From M0027 sp021713415 (GTDB lineage: Bacteria; Pseudomonadota; Gammaproteobacteria; Francisellales; Francisellaceae), in contig JAKJJQ010000009.1 in assembly GCA_021713415.1 (NCBI GenBank), forward strand, positions 1 to 64,000: DNA of 64,000 bases. The letters run 5' to 3'. Below, piece by piece: positions 42,375-52,500 of the stretch. Made by a program: the position numbers and the translations under genes. The notes beneath the pieces were generated by a model. It was not told where the DNA came from. It ran no database searches and was given only the letters and a program-made list of their open reading frames with translations. Every line of letters starts with the position of its first letter. The first letter of the stretch is position 1.

Positions 42375-44083
42375 AACCTTACATCTTCAGGCTTTCTATC
42401 TCGTGTAATTAAAGCCATGATTAAAGCAATTAAAAATAAAGCAGGTAAGATTAACATTGCTAGTCTGTATGCGTAGCGCTTGGCTGAAGGCGAATCAAAT
42501 AAAAAAGCCCTATAGTATGATTTACCTTGATAGATTACTGTTTCAGGTTCAATCCACTTTTTGCTGTTGTTATATTGAGCTTTATGATGAATCCTTTTTT
42601 CATTATTATTTTGTTTCAAGTTATCAAAATCTAGTGTATCAAGTACGTGGTCTTTCAAATAAGGTAATAATACTGTTAACAGCTTAGATTTCTCAATAAC
42701 ACGAGTATTATCTGGGTCACTTGATAAGTCTCTAGCAAAAATTCTTACTTGACCAGCAGCTTTTGTTATACTTAAAGAAATTAAATACTTTGTGCCTTGG
42801 TAAGATAAAGTTATTTGCTTTTTAGGCTTATCTACATTGATAATCTCCATTTGATTATCTAGTTGATCTTCTTCTTTAACAGCATTATATACAACATCCC
42901 ATGTTTGACTCATTGCATGTGCTTGATAGGATTGGCTATGCTGTATTTTCTCTACAGTCATACCTGTTGCAACTTGCGTTATAGCAGCACCTGCAATCAC
43001 AAACATATTTAATAATGCAATTGCTGTTGCTACATACTTCCCAGAGACAAGCTTTTTGACCAAATCAAAATTAAGCAGATGTGATGCTTGTGCTGCACCA
43101 ATTAAAAATCCGAACAAATACAATAATACAAGTTGTAATGCAGCATTTGGCACACTTAAATATAGCATTGAGGTTGTTGTAACTGTTCCTAAAATACCAC
43201 CGATAACTAATAGCCTTTTACTTGATTGCGCAACAGAAGCCAATGCACCCCACAAAGGAGAAGTTAAAGCAATCCCAAAAAATACCATAGTATTTGCAGC
43301 AAATGCTGCATTACCTTCTGAAACACCATAATTAATAATTAAATAAATTTTCCCCCAAAGATCGGTTAAAGCGAATGAAACACCACCAACACACAAACAA
43401 AATATAGCATTAGCTAATATTTGCGGTCTTCTTATTAGACTTAATAGTTGTGCAATAACTTCAAGCAAACTCGGCTGATCTCTTTCATCATGGGCAAATG
43501 GAGCTTTACCACGAATAAAAATAAATGTTAAAACTGAAATAACAACACCAACAACACCAATTGTAATAAACACTGAAACCCAATTATGATGTTGAACAAT
43601 ACTCGATAATGGTGCACCAGTGAATGCACCGCCCATATAACCCATAAATTGGGTTAAACCTGCAAATAATGGGAAGAACCTTGGTGGCAGCCATTGAGAA
43701 GCAAGCTTTAAGCCACAAACAAAGGCAAATGCACCCCCAACACCCATAATAGCTCTTGTTGCAATCATCATCCAAAAGCCATTACTTAATGCAAAAACAA
43801 TCGTACCTAAACCACAACATAAAGATGCAACAATCAATGAACGACGAACACCAATGCGGTCAATTGTAATACCTGCGGGAATCTGCATAATCACATAAAC
43901 CCAATAAAACATTGAAGCAATTAGTGATAACTGAGTCGCGGTTAAAGCATATTGCCCCTGAAGCACTAATGAAAGAGAATTAATTGATGATTTAACAATC
44001 ATTTCATAAGCATAAAACAATGTCCCAATACACCAAATAAAAACACCTAAAACTGATATCGAGCGATATGCATAGTCTCTCAT
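42371..44083 (-). CDS. MFS transporter with a large extra domain before the last span
   Basis: The 570-residue protein has about 12 spans with MFS motif GITIDRIGVRRSLIVASL between spans 2 and 3. Unlike ordinary carriers of about 400-450 residues, it carries about 160 soluble residues (about 374-536, beginning GMTVEKIQHS and including LSYQGTKYLISLSI and the IYQGKSYYRAF strand) between spans 11 and 12, then a final span LAMLILPALFLIALIMALI. The inserted part looks mixed alpha/beta and should be periplasmic. Substrate unknown; the best match by eye is the anion/organic acid group, but this is not secure. Confidence 0.75.
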   Translation of the reverse strand: MRDYAYRSISVLGVFIWCIGTLFYAYEMIVKSSINSLSLVLQGQYALTATQLSLIASMFYWVYVIMQIPAGITIDRIGVRRSLIVASLCCGLGTIVFALSNGFWMMIATRAIMGVGGAFAFVCGLKLASQWLPPRFFPLFAGLTQFMGYMGGAFTGAPLSSIVQHHNWVSVFITIGVVGVVISVLTFIFIRGKAPFAHDERDQPSLLEVIAQLLSLIRRPQILANAIFCLCVGGVSFALTDLWGKIYLIINYGVSEGNAAFAANTMVFFGIALTSPLWGALASVAQSSKRLLVIGGILGTVTTTSMLYLSVPNAALQLVLLYLFGFLIGAAQASHLLNFDLVKKLVSGKYVATAIALLNMFVIAGAAITQVATGMTVEKIQHSQSYQAHAMSQTWDVVYNAVKEEDQLDNQMEIINVDKPKKQITLSYQGTKYLISLSITKAAGQVRIFARDLSSDPDNTRVIEKSKLLTVLLPYLKDHVLDTLDFDNLKQNNNEKRIHHKAQYNNSKKWIEPETVIYQGKSYYRAFLFDSPSAKRYAYRLAMLILPALFLIALIMALITRDRKPEDVRF

Positions 44084-44174
44084 AAACTTACTTGCCTTGT
44101 ATTTATTAACTATTTAAAAATAATAGTTTGTTTAATATTAGTATGAGAGTTTAATTTCTTCAAAATATATTGAA

Positions 44175-44732
44175 TCAATCACCAATTTGATAACACCAAT
44201 GCCACGGTTCATAAATATATCCATAAGCATTATCCCTTGGATAAGACAAACTAAATCCAAAATATGCGCCATGCTTAGACAACCATTTAAAAGCAGCTGT
44301 ATTTTCAAAACCCTCCGTTAAGACACCTTTTTCTTCTGGTGTGGTTATATCTAGCGCTCTACCTGTATGATGTTCACTATAGCCTGGTGGCGCATTGACG
44401 GTGATGATATCATGAATCGATTTGCCTGCAAGTAATTTTTTTTCTATCAATGATGCTTGATAAACTACACTTCTAAAAGCAGATACAACTTCAAGTTTAA
44501 TATCATCAGTCAGTGCCTGTTCAAAAAGCTTATTCCAAGCATTAAATGCTTTTTTTATTAAATAGAAATCTCGATTAAAACAGTCTTTACCACATAAAAC
44601 CAAATCTTCTTTTGCTACTTCTTCATATAGCAAATTTAAATGTTTATCAACATAAGCTTTATCAATACCTAATTGATCATGTAGTTGTTTAATTTTGTCA
44701 ATATACACTAAACTAGCTTTTTGATGGTTCAT
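44175..44732 (-). CDS. D-alanyl-D-alanine carboxypeptidase, VanY type (M15B)
   Basis: The 185-residue zinc peptidase has the family motifs SEHHTGRALDI (residues about 118-128, His and Asp metal ligands) and EPWHWCY (about 175-181, the third His and general base region), plus VVSAFRSVVYQASLI in the first half. VanY-type enzymes remove the terminal D-Ala from peptidoglycan peptides. No signal peptide or anchor is visible, so either it acts in the cytoplasm (LD-type recycling) or its true start is longer. It overlaps the lipoprotein gene by 20 bases. Confidence 0.85.
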   Translation of the reverse strand: MNHQKASLVYIDKIKQLHDQLGIDKAYVDKHLNLLYEEVAKEDLVLCGKDCFNRDFYLIKKAFNAWNKLFEQALTDDIKLEVVSAFRSVVYQASLIEKKLLAGKSIHDIITVNAPPGYSEHHTGRALDITTPEEKGVLTEGFENTAAFKWLSKHGAYFGFSLSYPRDNAYGYIYEPWHWCYQIGD

Positions 44733-45297
44733 GATTAAACATTGCCTTAGCTATTTGTTGTAATGGTTGATATAGCAATTCTTGAGGCTTTTGATTTGGC
44801 TTAGGTGTTAGAGAGCTTTCACTTTTGATAGTAAAGCCATCAACTTGTTGTTGTTTTTTAGTATTATAAATTTTTAAACTTAAATTTACCTCATCTGGGA
44901 CGCCTGTCCAAAAAGTATAATGATCACTCCATTTTAAAATTTTAGGAACAATAATAAATTGATAACCTTCACTTTGTGCTTTTTTTAATTGATCTTCTAA
45001 ACTACCTGATAGTTGCCCAACTTGCACAACTTTAAAATAAGGTTTAAATACACTCTGAATTAGTTGAGTTGTCACTTTACCACTGCCTTTATAGGTTTGA
45101 TCATCATCAAAGCCATCTTTTGCTACAACAATTAGTACGCGCTGAGATAGTGCTTGAGCTATCTCTGTCGAAGGCTGTGCTTTTAATGGCTTTCCATCTG
45201 AACGAACCACTTGATGCATGCCACTACAAGCAGATAGTAACCCAGCTAGTATCACACTTGAAATAGCGCCAACTATTATTTTTATTTTTCTTTTCAT
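44713..45297 (-). CDS. DUF4823 lipoprotein
   Basis: The start at ATG 45297 is chosen over a GTG 12 bases upstream because the signal peptide then begins at MKRKIK. The 194-residue protein has a lipobox (LLSAC at about residues 20-24) and the DUF4823 pattern RVLIVVAKDGFDDDQTYKGSGKV, FIIVPKILKWSDHYTFWTGVPDEV and LSLKIYN. Its role is unknown; it should be attached to a membrane. It is translated together with the VanY-like gene. Confidence 0.8.
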   Translation of the reverse strand: MKRKIKIIVGAISSVILAGLLSACSGMHQVVRSDGKPLKAQPSTEIAQALSQRVLIVVAKDGFDDDQTYKGSGKVTTQLIQSVFKPYFKVVQVGQLSGSLEDQLKKAQSEGYQFIIVPKILKWSDHYTFWTGVPDEVNLSLKIYNTKKQQQVDGFTIKSESSLTPKPNQKPQELLYQPLQQIAKAMFNHEPSKS

Positions 45298-45486
45298 GTA
45301 TTTACCCACAAAATATCATTATTATTTTATCTTTAAATCAACGTGATGTTCCATTTTAAAATTTATCGATTTTTACACCATAATGCAACCAATCTAAGCA
45401 AAACAAGATTGTTATTAAATGTAAGTTAGGTTACAGTATCCTAACAATATAGGTGATGCAATTTATTTAACAAAGAAGCAATTTAC

Positions 45487-46275
45487 ATGACTGAAAAACA
45501 TTCATCTTCTAATAAACCTGAAGAAACAAATACAAATAAAACGACTGACTTTGGCTTTCAAGATGTTAACTGGGAAGAAAAGCAAACAAAGGTCAATGAA
45601 GTATTTCACTCTGTTGCATCTAAGTATGATCTAATGAATGATTTAATGTCTTTAGGTGTTCATCGTTATTGGAAATATATTACGATTAAAAAAAGTAAAG
45701 CTAAAGCTGGTGATACGATTTTAGACTTAGCAGGTGGTACAGGCGATCTTGCTTATCGATTTAGTCAGATAGTTGGTGATAAAGGGCTAGTTATTCTAAG
45801 CGATATTAATCAATCTATGTTAAACGTTGGTAAAGAAAAACTAATTAACAAAGGCTGTGTTAAAAATATACAATACGTTCAAGCAAATGCTGAGGCACTA
45901 CCTTTTAGCGATAATTTATTTCATTGTATAACCATATCATTTGGCTTAAGAAATGTTCGTGATAAAAAAGCTGCACTAAAAAGTATGTTTCGTGTTTTAA
46001 AACCTGGTGGAAGGATTTTAATTTTAGAATTTTCAAAACCAGTTTTACCCTTATTAAGTAAGATCTATGACCAATATTCATTTAATGTACTGCCTCAATT
46101 AGGAAAACTTATTGTTAATGACCCAGAAAGCTATCGTTATTTAGCTGAATCAATTCGCAAACACCCTGACCAAGAAACATTATGTGATATGATTAAAGCA
46201 GTAGGATTTGATGATGTAGGCTATCAAAATTTAAGTGGTGGTATTGTCGCCTTACACTATGCTAGTAAGTATTAA
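45487..46275 (+). CDS. ubiE: Ubiquinone/menaquinone C-methyltransferase UbiE
   Basis: The 262-residue SAM methyltransferase has VFHSVASKYDLMNDLMSLGVHRYWK, the SAM loop LDLAGGTGDLAYRF, and the UbiE signature IQYVQANAEALPFSDN with ISFGLRNVRDK and LKPGGRILILEFSKP. It methylates demethylmenaquinone and DDMQH2. The first 30 residues are a polar, Thr/Asn/Lys-rich extension. The ubiE-ubiJ-ubiB order is typical; the three genes here are one transcript. Confidence 0.96.
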   Translation: MTEKHSSSNKPEETNTNKTTDFGFQDVNWEEKQTKVNEVFHSVASKYDLMNDLMSLGVHRYWKYITIKKSKAKAGDTILDLAGGTGDLAYRFSQIVGDKGLVILSDINQSMLNVGKEKLINKGCVKNIQYVQANAEALPFSDNLFHCITISFGLRNVRDKKAALKSMFRVLKPGGRILILEFSKPVLPLLSKIYDQYSFNVLPQLGKLIVNDPESYRYLAESIRKHPDQETLCDMIKAVGFDDVGYQNLSGGIVALHYASKY

Positions 46276-46318
46276 CCAATTTTATATTTTTAAAAGACAT
46301 AAAATAAAGCATTAAACT

Positions 46319-46927
46319 ATGATCAATACATTTATTCCAGCAGTTGAATCAATCATCAACAATGTCATTAAACTAGACCCACAAAGCCAAACACTAATTA
46401 ATAATCTCAACAATGAGTCTATTTTGCTTAATATTACTGATTGGAATTTGAAAATTATTATTAAACCGCTTGAAAACTTTATTCAATTGTCATCTTATAA
46501 AGATGATGATAAACCTCGTGCTGAACTATCAGCTAGCTTTGCTTCATTCATTAAAGCTTGTTTTAATGATATGCCACAAATGCTGTTTTATAATAAAGAA
46601 ATTAAACTTAAAGGCTCATTAAAAACAGTACTTGCTTGGAATCGATTTTATCTTGCATTAGCACCTGAGTTATCCTATTGGTTAGAACCTTATTTAGGAA
46701 AAACATTCACCTATTATCTAAGTCAACCTATGAAGTGGCTTAAAACATCATTGACTAGTTTTAAAGAAAAATCATCAATAGAACTCAGTGAATTTTTAAA
46801 AGAAGAATTACTACTATTTCCTCCCAAAGAACAGGCAGATGATTTTAATCATGATATACTGCTAATAAGCATTGATGCTGATCGAATTGAAGATAAATTA
46901 AACCGCATAAAAGGACAAAAAGACTAA
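46319..46927 (+). CDS. ubiJ: Ubiquinone biosynthesis accessory factor UbiJ
   Basis: The 202-residue protein lies exactly between ubiE and ubiB and has the SCP2-like lipid-binding start (FIPAVESIINNVIKLDP, then a small sheet with ILLNITDWNLKIIIKP) and an alpha-helical C-terminus ending DRIEDKLNRIKGQK. UbiJ binds ubiquinone intermediates in the Ubi metabolon. Sequence is divergent, so the call leans on position. It overlaps ubiB by one base. Confidence 0.8.
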   Translation: MINTFIPAVESIINNVIKLDPQSQTLINNLNNESILLNITDWNLKIIIKPLENFIQLSSYKDDDKPRAELSASFASFIKACFNDMPQMLFYNKEIKLKGSLKTVLAWNRFYLALAPELSYWLEPYLGKTFTYYLSQPMKWLKTSLTSFKEKSSIELSEFLKEELLLFPPKEQADDFNHDILLISIDADRIEDKLNRIKGQKD

Positions 46928-48603
46928 TGAAGCATATCACACAGTGGTTAAGACTTATTTATATTGCTTACATCTGGTCACGCTATAATTTAACTGAAAT
47001 TCTTGTTGCAATTCCTTTGTTTCGTGCTTTAAAATTTGCACTGTATATCAACCCGTTTTATTGGTTTTCTAAAACAAAAAAATTACCACGTGGTGTTCGT
47101 ATACGCTTGGCATTAGAAACATTAGGCCCAGTATTTATCAAATTTGGCCAAGCCCTGTCAACTCGCAGAGACTTAGTGCCATCAGATATCGCAAATGAAC
47201 TAGCAAAACTACAAGATGAAGTACCACCATTTGATGGTAAAATTGCAATTGCCAAAATTGAAAAATCGCTTGGTAATAATATTAAAGAATTATTTTCAAG
47301 CTTTACAACTGAGCCTATGGCCTCTGCATCTATTGCACAAGTTCACGCTGCAACTTTGAAAGAAGGTAGTGATGTTGTTGTTAAAGTACTTCGCCCAAAT
47401 ATTGATAAAATTCTAAAAAAAGATACGCAGCTCTTAGCAAGCGTTGCAAAAATGATTGAATATTATATTCCAACGACTAGACGACTACGCCCAGTTGAAG
47501 TTGTTGCTGAAATTAATCGTGATTTATTAGATGAATTAGATTTAATGAGAGAAGCTGCCAATGCTTCCCAACTACGTCGTAATTTTAAAAATGATAAAAC
47601 ACACTACGTACCTGAAGTATTTTGGAACTATTGTAGTCATCGTGTTTTAACTATGGAACGTATTTACGGTATCGCAATCTCTGATATTGAAACATTAAAA
47701 GCGATGAATGTTGATCTTAAACTCTTAGCTGAACGAGGCGTGGAGATTTTTTATACCCAAGTCTTTCGAGATTGTTTTTTCCATGCTGACATGCACCCAG
47801 GTAATATTTTTGTCAATATAGAAAACCCTAAAGACCCAGGTTATATTTCAGTAGACTTTGGTATTGTTGGCACTTTATCTAAAGAAGACCAAGGCTACTT
47901 AGCAGCTAATTTTCTTGCATTTTTTAATCGCGATTACCGCCAAGTTGCCGAATTACATATAAAATCAGGCTGGGTTCCTCAAACAACGCGCATAGATGAA
48001 CTAGAAAGTGCGATTCGTACCGTTTGTGAACCTATCTTTGAAAAACCTTTAAGTGAAATTTCGTTCGGTCAAACGCTAATGCGATTATTTCAAATTGCTA
48101 GACGCTTTGACATGCAAGTTCAACCTCAGCTTGTATTATTACAGAAAACGCTATTAAGTATTGAAGGTTTAGGCAGACAATTATACCCTGACTTAAATTT
48201 ATGGGCGACTGCAAAACCTTTTTTAGAAAACTGGATGAAAAAACGAGTCGGCATTCGCGGGTTTGGGCAACGTATTTATGACCAACTGCCTCAATTAAGT
48301 GATCATATACCAGAATTTCCACAACTAGTTATGGATACGGTTAAAGAACAACATAATTACTTACAATATTTAAAACTAAAAGATCAAAAATCGAAAACTA
48401 TAGAAACTCAAACAAAAACAGCCAAACGCAGAGGTTTTGCCATTGCAATTGGATTAGCACTTGTACTTTATGCTGCCCTTTCTATCCGCTTACCTGGATT
48501 TGAGCACTTAAACTCACTATTTCTTCACTATCGTGACCAGTTTGGCATGATTGGCGCTTTAATTATTTTATGGTATCTTTTTACACGATCAAGAAAAGAA
48601 TAA
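46927..48603 (+). CDS. ubiB: UbiB atypical kinase, ubiquinone biosynthesis
   Basis: The 558-residue protein of the ABC1/ADCK family has the KxGQ motif in VFIKFGQALSTRRDLVP, the AAS-loop PMASASIAQVHAA in place of the P-loop, the catalytic FHADMHPGNIFV and DFGIVG motifs, and two C-terminal membrane helices (AIAIGLALVLYAALSI, MIGALIILWYLF). It is needed for CoQ synthesis; the ATPase activity may remove intermediates from the membrane. Confidence 0.96.
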   Translation: MKHITQWLRLIYIAYIWSRYNLTEILVAIPLFRALKFALYINPFYWFSKTKKLPRGVRIRLALETLGPVFIKFGQALSTRRDLVPSDIANELAKLQDEVPPFDGKIAIAKIEKSLGNNIKELFSSFTTEPMASASIAQVHAATLKEGSDVVVKVLRPNIDKILKKDTQLLASVAKMIEYYIPTTRRLRPVEVVAEINRDLLDELDLMREAANASQLRRNFKNDKTHYVPEVFWNYCSHRVLTMERIYGIAISDIETLKAMNVDLKLLAERGVEIFYTQVFRDCFFHADMHPGNIFVNIENPKDPGYISVDFGIVGTLSKEDQGYLAANFLAFFNRDYRQVAELHIKSGWVPQTTRIDELESAIRTVCEPIFEKPLSEISFGQTLMRLFQIARRFDMQVQPQLVLLQKTLLSIEGLGRQLYPDLNLWATAKPFLENWMKKRVGIRGFGQRIYDQLPQLSDHIPEFPQLVMDTVKEQHNYLQYLKLKDQKSKTIETQTKTAKRRGFAIAIGLALVLYAALSIRLPGFEHLNSLFLHYRDQFGMIGALIILWYLFTRSRKE

Positions 48604-48621
48604 TCAGGAGATTTAAATTTA

Positions 48622-48957
48622 ATGACGGAATGTATTTTTTGTAAAATCGTTAACAGCGAATTACCTTGCGATAAAATTTATGAAGACGAAGATTTTCTTG
48701 CGTTTTATGACTTATACCCAAAAGCAGATACTCATGCACTTGTTATTCCTAAAAAACATATTCATTCATTAAAAGAGACACAAAAAGATGATGAAGTATT
48801 AATGGGTAAACTTACGCTTTTACTACCTAAAATTGCATCTATGTTAAATTTAACAGATGGTTTTAGAACCATTATTAATACGGATAAAGGTGGTGGTCAA
48901 GAAGTCTTTCATATCCATTACCACATCTTAGGTGGTAAGAAATTACCTGGCTTATAG
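48622..48957 (+). CDS. hinT: HIT-family nucleotide phosphohydrolase (HinT type)
   Basis: The 111-residue protein starts CIFCKIVNSELPCDKIYEDEDFLAFYDL and has the active-site HIHYHILGGK (H-x-H-x-H). It hydrolyses adenosine phosphoramidates. It follows ubiB by 19 bases with AGGAGA upstream, so it may be in the ubi transcript. Confidence 0.93.
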   Translation: MTECIFCKIVNSELPCDKIYEDEDFLAFYDLYPKADTHALVIPKKHIHSLKETQKDDEVLMGKLTLLLPKIASMLNLTDGFRTIINTDKGGGQEVFHIHYHILGGKKLPGL

Positions 48958-48981
48958 TTGTTATAAAAAACGAAGACTACT

Positions 48982-49593
48982 ATGTTAGAACAATCTGTTA
49001 GAAAATCATATCAAAAACTTTTTGTTGACTGGGTTGCTTATCAGTTAAGTGGAAAAGTTCACCCGATTACAATTACCTTTTTATCATTATTAACTGGTTT
49101 TATTTCTGCTATATCTATTTTTTTAAACCTACCTTTTGTTGCTATCATTTTTCTACTTATATCTGGGTATTTAGATACCCTAGATGGTACATTGGCTAGA
49201 GTTAGTAAAACGCAAAGTGATTTAGGCTGTATTTTAGATATTATGACGGATCGAATGGTAGAGATTATGATTATCTTAAGCTTATGTTTCTATCATGTAG
49301 AAACAAGAGCATTACCTGGACTATTAATGCTTGCTTCTATTATTTTATGTATTAGTGCTTTTTTGGTCATTGGGATTTTTACTACCAATAGAGCCAACCA
49401 AGGAAAAAGTTTTTTTTATAGTCAGGGACTAATGGAAAGAGCTGAGACTTTTATCTTTTTTATTATTATGATCAGCATTCCTAGCTTATTTATTCCACTT
49501 GCGTATTTATTTTCATTATTAGTAATAATCACAGCTTTTTTGCATATTTTTCGCTTCTTTCTGTGGAGTAAAAAATATCAAATAAAGGCTTAA
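48982..49593 (+). CDS. CDP-alcohol phosphatidyltransferase
   Basis: The 203-residue membrane protein contains the full motif D-G-x2-A-R-x8-G-x3-D-x3-D in DTLDGTLARVSKTQSDLGCILDIMTDRM (residues about 66-94), so the active site is intact. There are about six membrane spans. The phospholipid head group cannot be read from the sequence; close relatives vary. The stop overlaps the convergent propeller gene by 4 bases. Confidence 0.88.
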   Translation: MLEQSVRKSYQKLFVDWVAYQLSGKVHPITITFLSLLTGFISAISIFLNLPFVAIIFLLISGYLDTLDGTLARVSKTQSDLGCILDIMTDRMVEIMIILSLCFYHVETRALPGLLMLASIILCISAFLVIGIFTTNRANQGKSFFYSQGLMERAETFIFFIIMISIPSLFIPLAYLFSLLVIITAFLHIFRFFLWSKKYQIKA

Positions 49594-52500
49594 GCGCTTA
49601 ACTCAGTTTTAGCAATGCCCATAATCGTTCCAACATAGACTGTATTATTCATTTCTAGTACACTATTAACACGGTTACTACCTAAGCCATTGGTTGTTAA
49701 TTTATTCGTCCAAGTTTCACCAGCATTACTTGAGATTGAAACACCGCTATTAGACTCTCTTTGCTGAGAATTAATTCCTAGGTACATAGTATCATCATTA
49801 GTAATATAAATACTTTGAATATTATTACCAATAAGACCATTACTTGTCGTTATAGGATCATCAAATGACAATACGCCTCTATTTTTCTTATGACCAATAT
49901 ATAAGCCATTAATAGTGCCTGCATAAATTGTTTGGCCATCACTTGATACTTCTATCGTATTGACTTGATAATCACCTAAATCATTCGCTTTTTTAAATAC
50001 TACTGCAGAATTAATTGACGAATAAAACCCATCATTAGTAGCAACATAAATTGTTTTTCCATCACTTGAGACATAAATACTATTAATCAGCTTATCTGTT
50101 AATACACCTGTATTATCTGCAACAGGATTAAACTGACTACCTGTAGAATCAGTTGAAACGAATAAGCCTTTATCAGTCCCAGCATAAATAATACCAGAGT
50201 CAGTTACATAAATACTATCAATTACATTACTACCTAAACCATTAGCAGTCGTTATTTTTGGATTAAACTGACTTGCACCTTGAGGTAATATAGATAAACC
50301 ATTTTGAGTGCCAGCATAAACTGTCCCATCTTTTACATAAATAGTCCTAATATAATTATCAGCTAGACCATCTTCAGTTGTATAAGTAGTCCAGTTTTTT
50401 CCTGTATCACTAGAAACTGACAAGCCATTGATTGTTGCTGCATAAAGTATACCATTTTCATTAAATAACTGATTAATATTATTATTTGCCAATCCATTTA
50501 TGTTCTGAACAATATTTTTAAACATTAACTTATGTATTTTGGCTGAATCAATCATTTTTGAATAAGAAAAACCACCCGTTGTCGCTGCATAAATTTTATG
50601 ATTTTCTACAAATACAGATTTTACTTGATTACTTCCAAGTCCATTAGCTATTGTAAAGTTATGCCACTTCTTCATATTTACATGATTAGCAATTGAAGAA
50701 ACTGAAAGACCACCGTCGGTTGCTAAATAGATTAACTTATCTTTAATGAATATATCTCTAATTACATTATTTGCAATACCACTATTTGCTTGGTTAATTG
50801 TCTGATAATGATTACCACCATCACTAGAGACAGATAATCCATTTACCGTACCAGCATAAATAATACCTTTATGTACTAACAAACCTCTAATTGTTGTTGA
50901 AGCTAATGTATCACCATCTTGGCCATTTTCTAGATTAAAAGTATCACCACTACTATCTTGTGATATATATAACCCACCTCTTGCTGCTAGATAAATGATA
51001 CCATTATCATCCACATAAATATTTGAGCACCAATTTGACCCACCAGCTTTGTGCTCCCAAGTATTACCACCATCATACGAAATTGAAATTCCATATCCAC
51101 TACCTGCTAAATATACTGTATCTACAGGCACGCCTTCAATTTTTTTAGTTACTACATAAACCACAGAGTTGATACTGCTAATGCCTGTATTAGTCGTTTT
51201 CATCCAAGTTCGACCATAATCATGAGAGATTACAAGGCCATTATAAGTACCAACATAAATGTTTTTACCACCTTGAGTAACAAACAATGAATTAATTTGA
51301 TTTAAATTAAGACCATTTGCCGTTGTTAAGTCAACCCAAGTTTTACCATTATCTTTTGAGATGGCTAAACCACCAGTATAAGTACCTGCATAAATCACAC
51401 CATTTGATAAAACAAATGAAGTATTTACATAATTATCTGGTAAACCTTGATGGAAACGTTGACTATTTTGAGGTGTTGTATAATATTCAGGATAATTATC
51501 AATCGTCAATGGCTTATGCTGTGTTAATGCACCATCTCCACTAACATTAATTATTGTATCTGTATAAGCTGGTTGGGTAATATTACCTGGGTTATAGTCT
51601 AAATCATACTGACATGATGCACCTTGAGTTAATGTCATACTATCTTGGCATGTACTTGTATCAGTATTAACCGTTAGATTTTCTAAAGCAGGTATTGTTG
51701 TTAGTTTTAAATTATTAATATCGTAATTACCATTATTAGTTACATTAACTGTAATATGCTTTTGAATATTACTATTTGTTGTAATATGCTTATTTGACAA
51801 ACTAACTGTTAGGTAATTTGGTTTTACAACATCCACTGAAATTTGATTTGATTGATTAAAGTTATCACCTGTTACTGATAAATTATACGTTCCTTGCTGT
51901 GTAGCAGTTGTATTTAATTCAATGCTACAAGCACTTAATGGTGCTAAATTCTTTGTACAAGTATTATTACTTATCTGAATTTCTGAATCAGATGGTGTCA
52001 TTTCTATATTATGCGCTGCAACTGGTGATGCATTAATAATATAAACTTTTTTAGATTCACCTGAATTTAATGTAATATTTCTAGGCCATACCTTAACAAT
52101 CGGTCTAATCACTGAAATTTGAGCAGCCATTGCTTGAATATAGTTGCTTGTATTAATCATTTGATAATTAACTGACTTAGTAAACGTATGTTCATTATTA
52201 GCTAAAACACCAACTGAACAAGTTTGTCCATTCTCTAATGTACCGTTACAATGCGAATCAAACGATATTTCTGGGTCATTTGAAGTAAAAATATCTTTGC
52301 TCACATCTACATCAGTACCTGTACTATTTTCAACAATAATTTTTTGTGTTTTTGAATTTGTTGCACCACTGCCAATAACAGTTGGGTATTTATTCGTTAA
52401 TGACTCTACTTTAAATGATTCATTTGAAAGCTGTGTATCTTGGCCATTAACTGAGCCACTAATATAATATGACACTGACTGACCAACATAATCATTATCT

